Shown piece after piece: positions 32,664 to 40,549 of a DNA stretch of 64,000 bases. A program made the translations under genes and the position numbers. Within the stretch, counting starts at the first letter, position 1. Every line of letters begins with the position of its first letter. A model generated the notes under the pieces. It searched no databases. It had not been told where the DNA came from and worked only from the letters and a program-made list of their open reading frames with translations. Source of the DNA: Kluyvera sp047971185. GTDB taxonomy: Bacteria > Pseudomonadota > Gammaproteobacteria > Enterobacterales > Enterobacteriaceae. The stretch is taken from contig NZ_JBKDZH010000056.1 of the NCBI RefSeq assembly GCF_047971185.1, positions 1 to 64,000 of the forward strand, written 5' to 3'.

Positions 32664-32700
32664 GGTTAAGGTCTGGCTGATTTAACGCCTGACCTTAACC
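32664..32700 (+). promoter_or_regulatory. Long inverted repeat in the csgB leader
   Basis: GGTTAAGGTC and GACCTTAACC are perfectly complementary; after one T-T mismatch GGC/GCC continue the stem around a 9-base loop. The structure ends 22 bp before the csgB ATG. A further GGTTAAA follows at 32703. The left arm begins CGGGTTA, partly like the CsgD-binding consensus in E. coli. Confidence 0.7.
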
Positions 32701-32722
32701 TCGGTTAAATCTAGGTGCCATT

Positions 32723-33229
32723 ATGAAACAGTGGTTATTATTAATACCCTTATTGGGCTATTCATATATCACTACTGCGGGAGGCGATCTTGCCAGCGCT
32801 GAATTTGCAGGGCTGAACAATTATCGTCACAGCTACGATATGGTTGCCATTACTGGCCAACACGGCAGTAATAACACTGCGTCTATTACACAGTCTGGCT
32901 CGCATATTTATGGTTCTATTTCGCAGGTAGGTGGATATAACAGCGCGATATTAAACCAGAATGGATTTAATAATCGCGCAGCAATAGCACAATACGGTAA
33001 CGGTAATAACGCCACGGTGAGCCAATCAGGGACGAACAATTCAGCCGTCTTAGTACAGGCTGGAACGGGGAACCAGGCGGATATTACGCAAACCGGCTTT
33101 GATAACTCTGCGGAAATTGTCAGCAAAGGCGTTGGCAATATTACGCAGATTAATCAAACAGGCACAAGCCGCGGCGCGGCCGTTGTGCAAAACTCGGCAG
33201 GAATGGCAATTCGTATTACCCAAAATTAG
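32723..33229 (+). CDS. csgB: Curlin minor subunit, nucleator CsgB
   Basis: Surface-exposed nucleator that seeds CsgA amyloid. The 168 residues (E. coli 151) have a signal peptide ending TTAGG, then degenerate curlin repeats with the S-x5-Q-x-G-x-N-x5-Q pattern: ASITQSGSHIYGSISQVGGY, ILNQNGFNNRAAIAQYGNG, ATVSQSGTNNSAVLVQAGTG and so on, ending IRITQN. AGGTG precedes the ATG. First gene of csgBAC; csgA starts 44 bp downstream. Confidence 0.94.
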   Translation: MKQWLLLIPLLGYSYITTAGGDLASAEFAGLNNYRHSYDMVAITGQHGSNNTASITQSGSHIYGSISQVGGYNSAILNQNGFNNRAAIAQYGNGNNATVSQSGTNNSAVLVQAGTGNQADITQTGFDNSAEIVSKGVGNITQINQTGTSRGAAVVQNSAGMAIRITQN

Positions 33230-33273
33230 TGTTTTACCTGATTAACCAATCTCTAAACCTATGGGGTATCTCA

Positions 33274-34053
33274 ATGAAAACGTGGAAAATTGTTATTTTG
33301 TCATCGTTGTTAGTCTCTGGTGTCGCCGTCGCTGGGGATGAGGATAAAGGCGGTGGTCATTGGCCTCCTGCAGGGGGGAGCTCCGGCGTTACGCTTCCGG
33401 ACATCCCGACGATTGCGGCCAAAGCCCCTATCGTTCCGCAAAGCGGTAAATGGGATCAGGCTATCCATATTTACCAGCCGGGTAGCGGCAACTTCTCGCT
33501 GGCGAATCAGGCAAGCTCCTCCGGATCCGTTATTGATGTCCATCAGTACGGCAACTATGGTAGCTCCACTGTTAACCAGAACGCGACCAAAAGTGCAGTA
33601 TTCGTGAACCAGTATGGCTCGGGTAACCAATCTGTGGCAACGCAGAACGGGACAACGAGCTCAATCAGCGTGACTCAGAAAGGTGCCAACAACCTCTCTT
33701 CAGCCACACAGCAGCCGGGGGGCTCGGGTAACGCCATCGTGGTGTCACAAGACGGCACGGGCAATAATTCCGGCGTTAAACAATCCGGCACCAGTAACTC
33801 AAGTTCTGTAGCACAGAGCGGCAACTTCAACTTCTCTGATATTGTCCAGGCGGGCAACAAAAGCGTTGTTGATGTCCAGCAATCTGTCGGCTTGAATAAG
33901 TCCTACGTGAATCAAAGTGCTAATGAGTCCGCTATCTTAGTGGCTCAGACCAACGCGTCGAACTTCAGCAGCGTCGGTCAGACGCACAACAATGCTGTGA
34001 CCTACGTTCAGCAATCGGGTTCAGGTAACACTTCTTACGTTAATCAGAACTAA
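33274..34053 (+). CDS. csgA: Curlin major subunit CsgA, enlarged to nine repeats
   Basis: Secreted monomer of the curli amyloid fibre. This copy has 259 residues against 151 in E. coli. A signal peptide (1-20, ending GVAVAG) and a glycine/proline-rich N-terminal segment to about residue 60 are followed by nine curlin repeats with a period of about 22. The first repeat Gln residues fall near positions 68, 91, 113, 135, 159, 181, 203, 225 and 247. Examples are HIYQPGSGNFSLANQ, VDVHQYG-type IDVHQYGNYGSSTVNQ and TYVQQSGSGNTSYVNQ. Several inner repeats lack the full Q-x-G-x-N signature. GGGG precedes the ATG at 33274. E. coli has five repeats. Confidence 0.93.
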   Translation: MKTWKIVILSSLLVSGVAVAGDEDKGGGHWPPAGGSSGVTLPDIPTIAAKAPIVPQSGKWDQAIHIYQPGSGNFSLANQASSSGSVIDVHQYGNYGSSTVNQNATKSAVFVNQYGSGNQSVATQNGTTSSISVTQKGANNLSSATQQPGGSGNAIVVSQDGTGNNSGVKQSGTSNSSSVAQSGNFNFSDIVQAGNKSVVDVQQSVGLNKSYVNQSANESAILVAQTNASNFSSVGQTHNNAVTYVQQSGSGNTSYVNQN

Positions 34054-34111
34054 CCCCTACAGCCGGGTGACTTGTCATCCGGCTGTCTTTCACTCACTGA
34101 CGAGGCCTCCT

Positions 34112-34441
34112 ATGCACCTCCTGCTTATTGCCGCCGCACTCAGCAACCAGCTGTGGTTTGAAACTCAACAGCAGGACGACACGCTGGTGGTGACGCCGAT
34201 GGCCACGCTGACGGACGACTGCCATTGCCAGATGACCATCAACGTTATCCATCAGGGCCAGTCCGGCACCAGCAACAGTAGCCAGAGCGGGCTAGTGTCT
34301 CTTAAATCCCAGCACCCCCAGCCGCTTGCCAGCCTGCACCTGAATCTCCCTCAGGGCGAATGGACGCAAATTACCGTCACGCTCAGCAATCAACAGGGCG
34401 TTATTATGACGCAGAGCTGGAGTTCCCCGGCGCGGGTTTGA
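34112..34441 (+). CDS. csgC: Curli assembly protein/amyloid inhibitor CsgC
   Basis: Small periplasmic immunoglobulin-fold protein that keeps CsgA from polymerising inside the cell. The 109 residues (E. coli 110) open with a hydrophobic MHLLLIAAALSNQ leader and contain the CxC motif (DDCHCQM) typical of CsgC, then LASLHLNLPQGEWTQITVTL. GAGG precedes the ATG at 34112. It lies 58 bp after csgA and closes the curli locus. Confidence 0.9.
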   Translation: MHLLLIAAALSNQLWFETQQQDDTLVVTPMATLTDDCHCQMTINVIHQGQSGTSNSSQSGLVSLKSQHPQPLASLHLNLPQGEWTQITVTLSNQQGVIMTQSWSSPARV

Positions 34442-34498
34442 TTTTCCCCTCTTCTTCTTTATATCCTTATCGTCTCTCTCGCTCGATAAGGACGCCGC

Positions 34499-34960
34499 AT
34501 GTTTAAACCCCACGTTACCGTCGCCTGCATTGTTCACGCCGCGGGCAAATATCTTGTCGTTGAAGAAACCATCAACGGCAAGGCACTGTGGAATCAGCCC
34601 GCCGGGCATCTGGAAGCGGATGAAACGCTGGTACAGGCCGCCGAGCGCGAGCTGTGGGAGGAGACCGGCATTCGCGCCACCCCGCAGCATTTTATTCGTC
34701 TGCACCAGTGGATTGCCCCGGACCGCACGCCGTTCCTGCGCTTCCTCTTTGCGATTGAACTTACCGAAACGTGCCCTACCCAGCCGCACGACAGCGACAT
34801 CGATCGCTGCCTGTGGGTCAGCGCTGAGGAGATCCTTACGGCGAAAAACCTGCGCTCGGCGCTGGTTGCCGAAAGCATCCACAGCTATCAGCAGGGTGAA
34901 CGCTATCCGCTGTCATTAATCGGCGCATTTAACTGGCCGTTTACCGAGGGTGCCAAGTAA
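34499..34960 (+). CDS. nudJ: Nudix phosphatase NudJ
   Basis: Hydrolyses thiamine pyrophosphate and nucleoside di- and triphosphates in the cytoplasm. The 153 residues equal E. coli NudJ. The Nudix box is complete: G36-x5-E42-x7-R50-E51-x2-E54-E55-x-G57 (AERELWEETGI). FKPHVTVACIVH and SLIGAFNWPF frame the protein. It lies 53 bp upstream of mnmA, as in E. coli, and probably shares its transcript. Confidence 0.95.
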   Translation: MFKPHVTVACIVHAAGKYLVVEETINGKALWNQPAGHLEADETLVQAAERELWEETGIRATPQHFIRLHQWIAPDRTPFLRFLFAIELTETCPTQPHDSDIDRCLWVSAEEILTAKNLRSALVAESIHSYQQGERYPLSLIGAFNWPFTEGAK

Positions 34961-35013
34961 CAGGCTGCGTGCTAGAATATGCCGCCTTGAAGTCCAATGT
35001 CGTGAGTATTCCA

Positions 35014-36123
35014 ATGTCAGAAAGCCAGAAAAAAGTGATCGTCGGCATGTCCGGCGGTGTTGATTCCTCCGTTTCCGCCTACCTGTTGCAACAACAGGGC
35101 TATAAGGTGGAGGGCCTGTTCATGAAGAACTGGGAGGAAGACGACGGCGAGGAATACTGCACTGCCGCCGCCGATCTTGCCGATGCGCAAGCGGTCTGCG
35201 ATAAGCTCGGCATTGAGCTGCACACCGTGAACTTTGCCGCCGAATACTGGGACAACGTTTTTGAACTGTTCCTGGAAGAGTACAAAGCCGGCCGCACGCC
35301 GAACCCGGATATTCTGTGCAACAAAGAGATCAAGTTTAAAGCCTTCCTCGAGTTTGCCGCAGAAGACCTCGGCGCCGACTACATCGCCACCGGCCACTAC
35401 GTGCGCCGCGCCGATGTCAACGGCAAGAGCCAGCTGCTGCGCGGCCTGGATGGCAACAAAGACCAGAGCTACTTCCTTTACACGCTGGGCCACGAACAAA
35501 TTGCCCAAAGCTTGTTCCCGGTTGGCGAGCTGGAAAAGCCGCAGGTGCGTAAAATTGCCGAAGAGCTGGATCTCATCACCGCGAAGAAAAAAGACTCCAC
35601 CGGTATCTGCTTTATCGGCGAGCGTAAATTCCGCGAGTTCCTTGGCCGCTACCTGCCCGCGCAGCCGGGTAAAATTATCACCGTCGAGGGTGAAGAGATC
35701 GGTACCCATCAGGGGCTGATGTACCACACGCTGGGTCAACGTAAAGGGCTGGGCATTGGCGGCACCAAAGAAGGCAGCGAAGATCCGTGGTACGTGGTCG
35801 ATAAAGACGTTGAGAACAACATTCTGGTGGTCGCTCAGGGTCACAATCACCCGCGTCTGATGTCGGTAGGACTGATCGCCCAACAGCTGCACTGGGTGGA
35901 CCGCGAGCCGGTCAGCGGCACCTTCCGCTGCACGGTGAAAACCCGCTATCGTCAGACGGATATCCCGTGCACCGTCACCGCGCTGGATGCAGAACGTATT
36001 GAGGTTCATTTTGATGAACCTGTTGCCGCCGTCACTCCGGGCCAGTCCGCCGTGTTTTATCGCGGTGAAGTCTGCCTGGGCGGCGGCGTGATTGAGCAGC
36101 GCCTGCCGCTGCCTGTGGTATAA
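35014..36123 (+). CDS. mnmA: tRNA-specific 2-thiouridylase MnmA
   Basis: Thiolates U34 of the wobble position in Lys, Glu and Gln tRNAs using sulfur relayed from IscS via TusE. The 369 residues have the PP-loop VGMSGGVDSSVSAYLL, the two catalytic Cys (DILCNKEIKF, Cys102; STGICFIGERKF, Cys199) and the tRNA-binding C-terminal part with GLMYHTLGQRKGLGIGG. Start at 35014 (MSESQKKV) matches E. coli; a frame open 15 codons upstream is not used by the family. Confidence 0.97.
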   Translation: MSESQKKVIVGMSGGVDSSVSAYLLQQQGYKVEGLFMKNWEEDDGEEYCTAAADLADAQAVCDKLGIELHTVNFAAEYWDNVFELFLEEYKAGRTPNPDILCNKEIKFKAFLEFAAEDLGADYIATGHYVRRADVNGKSQLLRGLDGNKDQSYFLYTLGHEQIAQSLFPVGELEKPQVRKIAEELDLITAKKKDSTGICFIGERKFREFLGRYLPAQPGKIITVEGEEIGTHQGLMYHTLGQRKGLGIGGTKEGSEDPWYVVDKDVENNILVVAQGHNHPRLMSVGLIAQQLHWVDREPVSGTFRCTVKTRYRQTDIPCTVTALDAERIEVHFDEPVAAVTPGQSAVFYRGEVCLGGGVIEQRLPLPVV

Positions 36124-36150
36124 AGCCCTCACTGAGCAGGGCATAACGTA

Positions 36151-36180
36151 GTCTGCCTGGCGTCGCGCCGTCGGGCAGAC
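36151..36180. repeat. Inverted repeat between mnmA and hflD
   Basis: GTCTGCC and GGGCAGAC flank an inner GGCG/CGCC pair. A REP-like hairpin in the 74-bp gap inside the operon. Confidence 0.6.
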
Positions 36181-36197
36181 GCCAACAAGGAGTTAGC

Positions 36198-36839
36198 GTG
36201 GCGAAGAATTACTATGACATCACCCTGGCGCTGGCGGGAATTTGCCAGTCAGCCCGTCTGGTGCAGCAGCTGGCCCATCAGGGGCACTGCGATGGCGACG
36301 CGTTACACGTATCGCTGAACAGCGTTATCGACCTTAACCCAGACTCCGCGCTGGGCGTGTTCGGTGGCAGCGAAGCCAATCTTCGTCTCGGCCTGGAAAC
36401 CTTACTCGGTGTGCTCAATGCCAGCAGCCGTCAGGGTCTGAACGCCGAGTTAACCCGCTATACTCTTAGCCTGATGGTGCTGGAGCGCAAGCTCGCCGCC
36501 GCCAAAGGCGCAATGGACACGCTGGGTAACCGCATCAACGGGTTACAGCGCCAGCTCGACCATTTCGATTTGCAGTCCGATACCCTGCTGAGCGCCATGG
36601 CGGGTATCTATGTTGACGTCATCAGCCCGCTCGGCCCGCGCATTCAGGTCACCGGCTCCCCTGCCGTGCTGCAAAGCCCGCAGGTGCAGGCCAAAGTTCG
36701 CGCCTCGCTGCTGGCCGGGATCCGCTCGGCGGTGCTGTGGCACCAGGTCGGCGGCGGACGTCTGCAGCTGATGTTTTCTCGTAATCGCCTGACCACTCAG
36801 GCAAAACAAATTCTTGCTCATTTAACCCCGGAGTTGTGA
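36198..36839 (+). CDS. hflD: High-frequency-lysogenisation protein HflD
   Basis: Peripheral inner-membrane protein of 213 residues, the E. coli length, which sequesters phage lambda CII. It is mostly helical: YDITLALAGICQSARLVQQL, NPDSALGVFGGSEANLRLGL, the AAAKGAMDTLGNRINGLQRQ region and MAGIYVDVISPLGPRIQVTG. It starts with GTG at 36198, preceded by AAGGAG. It lies 3 bp before purB, so purB is translated from the same message. Confidence 0.95.
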   Translation: MAKNYYDITLALAGICQSARLVQQLAHQGHCDGDALHVSLNSVIDLNPDSALGVFGGSEANLRLGLETLLGVLNASSRQGLNAELTRYTLSLMVLERKLAAAKGAMDTLGNRINGLQRQLDHFDLQSDTLLSAMAGIYVDVISPLGPRIQVTGSPAVLQSPQVQAKVRASLLAGIRSAVLWHQVGGGRLQLMFSRNRLTTQAKQILAHLTPEL

Positions 36840-36842
36840 TCT

Positions 36843-38213
36843 ATGGAATTATCCTCACTGACCGCCGTTTCCCCTGTCGATGGACGCTACGGCGATAAAG
36901 TCAGCGCGCTGCGCGGGATTTTCAGCGAATATGGTTTGCTGAAATTCCGTGTACAAGTCGAAGTACGCTGGCTGCAGAAGCTGGCCGCACACGCAGCCGT
37001 CAAGGAAGTTCCTGCTTTTGCTGCCGACGCAAACGGTTACCTTGATAGCATCGTGGCAAACTTCAATGAAGAAGACGCCGCGCGCATTAAAACTATCGAG
37101 CGCACCACCAACCACGACGTGAAGGCGGTTGAGTATTTCCTGAAAGAAAAAGTCGCGTCGGTGCCCGAGCTGCACGCCGTGTCTGAGTTTATCCACTTTG
37201 CCTGCACCTCCGAGGACATCAACAACCTGTCCCACGCGCTGATGCTGAAAACCGCGCGTGAAGACGTGGTGCTGCCGTACTGGCGTAAGCTTATCGACGC
37301 CATCAAAGATCTGGCCGTTCAGTACCGTGACATCCCGCTGCTCTCCCGTACCCACGGCCAGCCGGCCACGCCGTCCACCATCGGTAAAGAGATGGCTAAC
37401 GTTGCTTACCGTATGGAACGTCAGTACCGCCAGCTGGCGCAGGTGGAGATCCTCGGCAAAATCAACGGCGCGGTCGGCAACTACAACGCCCACATCGCCG
37501 CCTACCCGGACGTTGACTGGCACCAGTTCAGCGAAGAGTTTGTCACCTCGCTGGGCATTCAGTGGAACCCGTACACCACCCAGATCGAGCCGCACGACTA
37601 TATCGCCGAGCTGTTTGACTGCGTCGCGCGCTTCAACACTATCCTTATCGACTTCGATCGCGACGTGTGGGGCTATATCGCGCTGAACCACTTCAAGCAG
37701 AAAACCATCGCCGGTGAAATCGGCTCTTCCACCATGCCGCACAAGGTCAACCCCATCGACTTCGAAAACTCCGAAGGCAACCTGGGCCTGTCCAACGCCG
37801 TGCTGCAGCACCTGGCCAGCAAACTGCCGGTTTCCCGCTGGCAGCGCGACCTGACCGACTCCACCGTGCTGCGCAACCTGGGCGTGGGTATCGGCTACGC
37901 GCTGATCGCCTACCAGTCCACCCTGAAAGGCGTGAGCAAGCTGGAAGTTAATCGCGATCGTCTGCTGGACGAACTGGATCACAACTGGGAAGTGCTGGCT
38001 GAGCCAATTCAGACCGTCATGCGTCGCTACGGCATTGAGAAGCCGTACGAGAAGCTGAAAGAGCTGACCCGCGGCAAACGCGTTGACGCCGAAGGCATGA
38101 AGCAGTTCATCGACGGCCTCGCGCTGCCGGAAGAAGAGAAAACCCGCCTGAAGGCGATGACCCCGGCGAACTATATCGGCCGCGCCATCACCATGGTTGA
38201 CGAGCTGAAATAA
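36843..38213 (+). CDS. purB: Adenylosuccinate lyase
   Basis: Purine biosynthesis enzyme cleaving SAICAR and adenylosuccinate. The 456 residues equal E. coli PurB and hold the superfamily signature GSSTMPHKVNPIDFENSEGN, plus SRTHGQPATPSTIGKEMANV and ACTSEDINNLSHALML. It follows hflD by 3 bp, and a terminator follows before phoP. Confidence 0.98.
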   Translation: MELSSLTAVSPVDGRYGDKVSALRGIFSEYGLLKFRVQVEVRWLQKLAAHAAVKEVPAFAADANGYLDSIVANFNEEDAARIKTIERTTNHDVKAVEYFLKEKVASVPELHAVSEFIHFACTSEDINNLSHALMLKTAREDVVLPYWRKLIDAIKDLAVQYRDIPLLSRTHGQPATPSTIGKEMANVAYRMERQYRQLAQVEILGKINGAVGNYNAHIAAYPDVDWHQFSEEFVTSLGIQWNPYTTQIEPHDYIAELFDCVARFNTILIDFDRDVWGYIALNHFKQKTIAGEIGSSTMPHKVNPIDFENSEGNLGLSNAVLQHLASKLPVSRWQRDLTDSTVLRNLGVGIGYALIAYQSTLKGVSKLEVNRDRLLDELDHNWEVLAEPIQTVMRRYGIEKPYEKLKELTRGKRVDAEGMKQFIDGLALPEEEKTRLKAMTPANYIGRAITMVDELK

Positions 38214-38223
38214 TCACCGCTCT

Positions 38224-38254
38224 CCCCCTTCTTCGTCCTGAAGAAGGGGTCTTT
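38224..38254 (+). terminator. Rho-independent terminator of purB
   Basis: CCCCTTCTTC pairs with GAAGAAGGGG over GTCCT, followed by TCTTT. Confidence 0.85.
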
Positions 38255-38260
38255 CCCATC

Positions 38261-38295
38261 AATTTATTAAATGTTTATCTCCAGAACGACATAAT
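38261..38295 (+). promoter_or_regulatory. PhoP box and -10 element of the autoregulated phoPQ promoter
   Basis: AATTTA-N5-TGTTTA (38261-38277) is the direct-repeat PhoP box, with one diverged half. CATAAT, the -10, starts 12 bp later at 38290, the same spacing as in the E. coli phoP promoter. This marks magnesium-responsive autoregulation. Confidence 0.85.
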
Positions 38296-38338
38296 CAGCG
38301 TTAAACTATTCACGTCGTTAATTTAATGGAGAAACAGC

Positions 38339-39013
38339 ATGCGCGTACTCGTCGTAGAGGATAACGCTCTGTTACGTCACCACCTGAAAGTTCAACTCCA
38401 GGAAATGGGTCACCAGGTGGATGCCGCAGAAGATGCGAAGGAAGCAGATTATTACTTAGGCGAACACATTCCCGACATTGCTATTGTCGATCTGGGGCTA
38501 CCGGACGAAGACGGCCTGTCGCTGATTCGCCGCTGGCGCAGCCACGACATCTCGCTGCCGATTCTGGTGCTGACGGCGCGTGAGAGCTGGCAGGACAAAG
38601 TAGAAGTGCTGAGCGCGGGCGCCGACGACTACGTCACCAAACCGTTCCATATTGAAGAAGTCTCCGCCCGCATGCAGGCGCTGATGCGCCGTAACAGCGG
38701 CCACGCGTCTCAGGTGATCTCCCTGCCTCCGTTCCAGGTTGACCTGTCGCGCCGCGAGCTGTCCATTAATGAAGAAGTGATCAAACTCACCGCCTTCGAA
38801 TACACCATTATGGAAACGCTGATCCGCAATAACGGGAAAGTGGTCAGTAAAGATTCTCTGATGCTTCAGCTCTACCCGGACGCCGAGCTGCGCGAAAGTC
38901 ACACCATCGATGTGCTGATGGGCCGCCTGCGTAAAAAAATTCAGGCTCAGTACCCGCATGACGTCATTATTACCGTCCGCGGCCAGGGCTATCTGTTCGA
39001 ACTTCGCGAATGA
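38339..39013 (+). CDS. phoP: Response regulator PhoP
   Basis: OmpR-family regulator for low magnesium, acid and antimicrobial peptides. In its 224 residues the receiver domain has the phosphoacceptor Asp51 (IVDLGLPDEDG), Thr79-type LVLTARES and Lys101-type YVTKPFH; the winged-helix domain ends VRGQGYLFELRE. E. coli PhoP has 223; here one extra residue (Glu) is appended. It overlaps phoQ by 4 bp (ATGA). Confidence 0.98.
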   Translation: MRVLVVEDNALLRHHLKVQLQEMGHQVDAAEDAKEADYYLGEHIPDIAIVDLGLPDEDGLSLIRRWRSHDISLPILVLTARESWQDKVEVLSAGADDYVTKPFHIEEVSARMQALMRRNSGHASQVISLPPFQVDLSRRELSINEEVIKLTAFEYTIMETLIRNNGKVVSKDSLMLQLYPDAELRESHTIDVLMGRLRKKIQAQYPHDVIITVRGQGYLFELRE

Positions 39014-40473
39014 AAAATCTCCGTCGGCATCTTCTGCCGCTGTCGCTGCGGATGCGTTTTCTGCTGGCGACGGCCGCCGTGGTTATCATACTGTCGCTAG
39101 CCTACGGCATGGTGGCGCTGGTGGGCTACAGCGTCAGCTTCGATAAAACTACCTTTCGTCTGCTGCGCGGCGAGAGCAACCTGTTCTATACGCTCGCCAC
39201 ATGGGAAAACAACACCCTGGACGTTGATATTCCCGAGAATCTCAATATGCAGGGCCCAACCATCGCGCTGATTTATGACGACCATGGCAAATTGCTGTGG
39301 CAGCAAAAAGATCTGCCGTGGCTGACGAAAAGCATTCATCCCGAGTGGCTTAAAGGCAACGGTTTCTATGAAATTGAGGCCGACGCCAGCTCTTCAAGCA
39401 CCTTGTTACACGGCGATCATGAGATTCAAAAAGAACTCACCGAAATGCAGCAGGAAGGCGATGACTCGGAAATGACGCACTCGGTGGCCGTAAACAGCTA
39501 CCCGGCTACCGCCACGATGCCCGCGCTGACGATCGTGGTTGTGGATACCGTCCCGATTGAGCTTAAGCGTTCCTATATGGTCTGGAGCTGGTTCTCCTAC
39601 GTGCTGGCGGCCAACCTGCTGCTGGTGATCCCGCTACTGTGGATTGCCGCCCACTGGAGCCTGCGCCCTATCGCCGACCTTACCCGTGAGGTGCGCGAGC
39701 TGGAGGAGCATCACCGCGAGCATCTCAACCCGGAGACCACCCGCGAGCTGACCAGCCTGGTGCGCAACCTCAACCGGCTGCTGAAAAGCGAACGCGAGCG
39801 CTACGACAAATACCGCAACACCCTCACCGACCTGACGCACAGTCTGAAAACGCCGCTGGCGGTGCTGCAAAGTTCGCTACGTTCGTTGCGCAGTGAAAAG
39901 ATCAGCGTCAGCGAAGCCGAACCGGTGATGCTCGAGCAAATCAGCCGAATTTCGCAGCAGATTGGCTACTACCTGCATCGTGCCAGTATGCGTACCGACA
40001 GCACGTTAGTCAGCCGCGAGCTGCATTCGGTGGCGCCGCTGCTGGACAGCCTGACCTCCGCGCTGAATAAGGTCTATCAGCGAAAAGGGGTGAACATCAC
40101 GCTGGATATTTCGCCGGAAATCACCTTTGCCGGTGAGAAAAACGACTTTATGGAAGTGATGGGCAACCTGCTGGATAACGCCTGCAAGTACTGCCTTGAA
40201 TTTGTAGAGGTTTCCGCCCGCCAGACCGATGATTATCTGCATATTATCGTCGAAGATGACGGCCCGGGCATTCCGCAAAGCAAGCGTGATATCGTCTTCG
40301 ACCGCGGCCAGCGCGCCGATACCATGCGTCCCGGCCAGGGGGTGGGCCTCGCCGTTGCCCGCGATATTGTAAGCCAGTACGACGGGCAGATAATGTCTCG
40401 CGACAGCCTGCTCGGCGGCGCCAAAATGGAAGTTATTTTCGGCCATCAAAATCTGGAGAGTCACGAAGGGTAA
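39010..40473 (+). CDS. phoQ: Sensor histidine kinase PhoQ
   Basis: Inner-membrane sensor of magnesium and cationic peptides. The 487 residues have a membrane segment at about 17-43, a periplasmic PDC-like sensor with the acidic cluster EMQQEGDDSEMTHS, a second membrane segment around 195-214, a HAMP region, the DHp phosphorylation site LTHSLKTPLAVLQ (His277) and the HATPase motifs NLLDNACKYC, EDDGPGIP and GVGLAVARDI. E. coli PhoQ has 486. It is coupled to phoP by overlap. Confidence 0.98.
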   Translation: MKNLRRHLLPLSLRMRFLLATAAVVIILSLAYGMVALVGYSVSFDKTTFRLLRGESNLFYTLATWENNTLDVDIPENLNMQGPTIALIYDDHGKLLWQQKDLPWLTKSIHPEWLKGNGFYEIEADASSSSTLLHGDHEIQKELTEMQQEGDDSEMTHSVAVNSYPATATMPALTIVVVDTVPIELKRSYMVWSWFSYVLAANLLLVIPLLWIAAHWSLRPIADLTREVRELEEHHREHLNPETTRELTSLVRNLNRLLKSERERYDKYRNTLTDLTHSLKTPLAVLQSSLRSLRSEKISVSEAEPVMLEQISRISQQIGYYLHRASMRTDSTLVSRELHSVAPLLDSLTSALNKVYQRKGVNITLDISPEITFAGEKNDFMEVMGNLLDNACKYCLEFVEVSARQTDDYLHIIVEDDGPGIPQSKRDIVFDRGQRADTMRPGQGVGLAVARDIVSQYDGQIMSRDSLLGGAKMEVIFGHQNLESHEG

Positions 40474-40549
40474 ATTGTGTTTCCGCAGCAGGGTAGTTTT
40501 GTGAATAAGATGTATAATCCGGACATACATCTGCTGCGGAAAGAGTCAT

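Larger units (their letters stand above)
32003..32722. promoter_or_regulatory. csgD/csgB divergent regulatory region
   Basis: This 720-bp AT-rich region, close to the roughly 750 bp in E. coli, has no credible gene. In E. coli the matching region binds OmpR, IHF, CRP, H-NS, MlrA and CsgD and encodes the long csgD leader targeted by small RNAs. Here I see a tandem 14-bp repeat on the csgD side and a large hairpin on the csgB side, listed separately; I do not assign individual protein sites. Confidence 0.75.

Noticed and set aside
35017..36144. A 375-codon frame antisense to mnmA
   Set aside because: Shadow of MnmA; composition typical of antisense frames.
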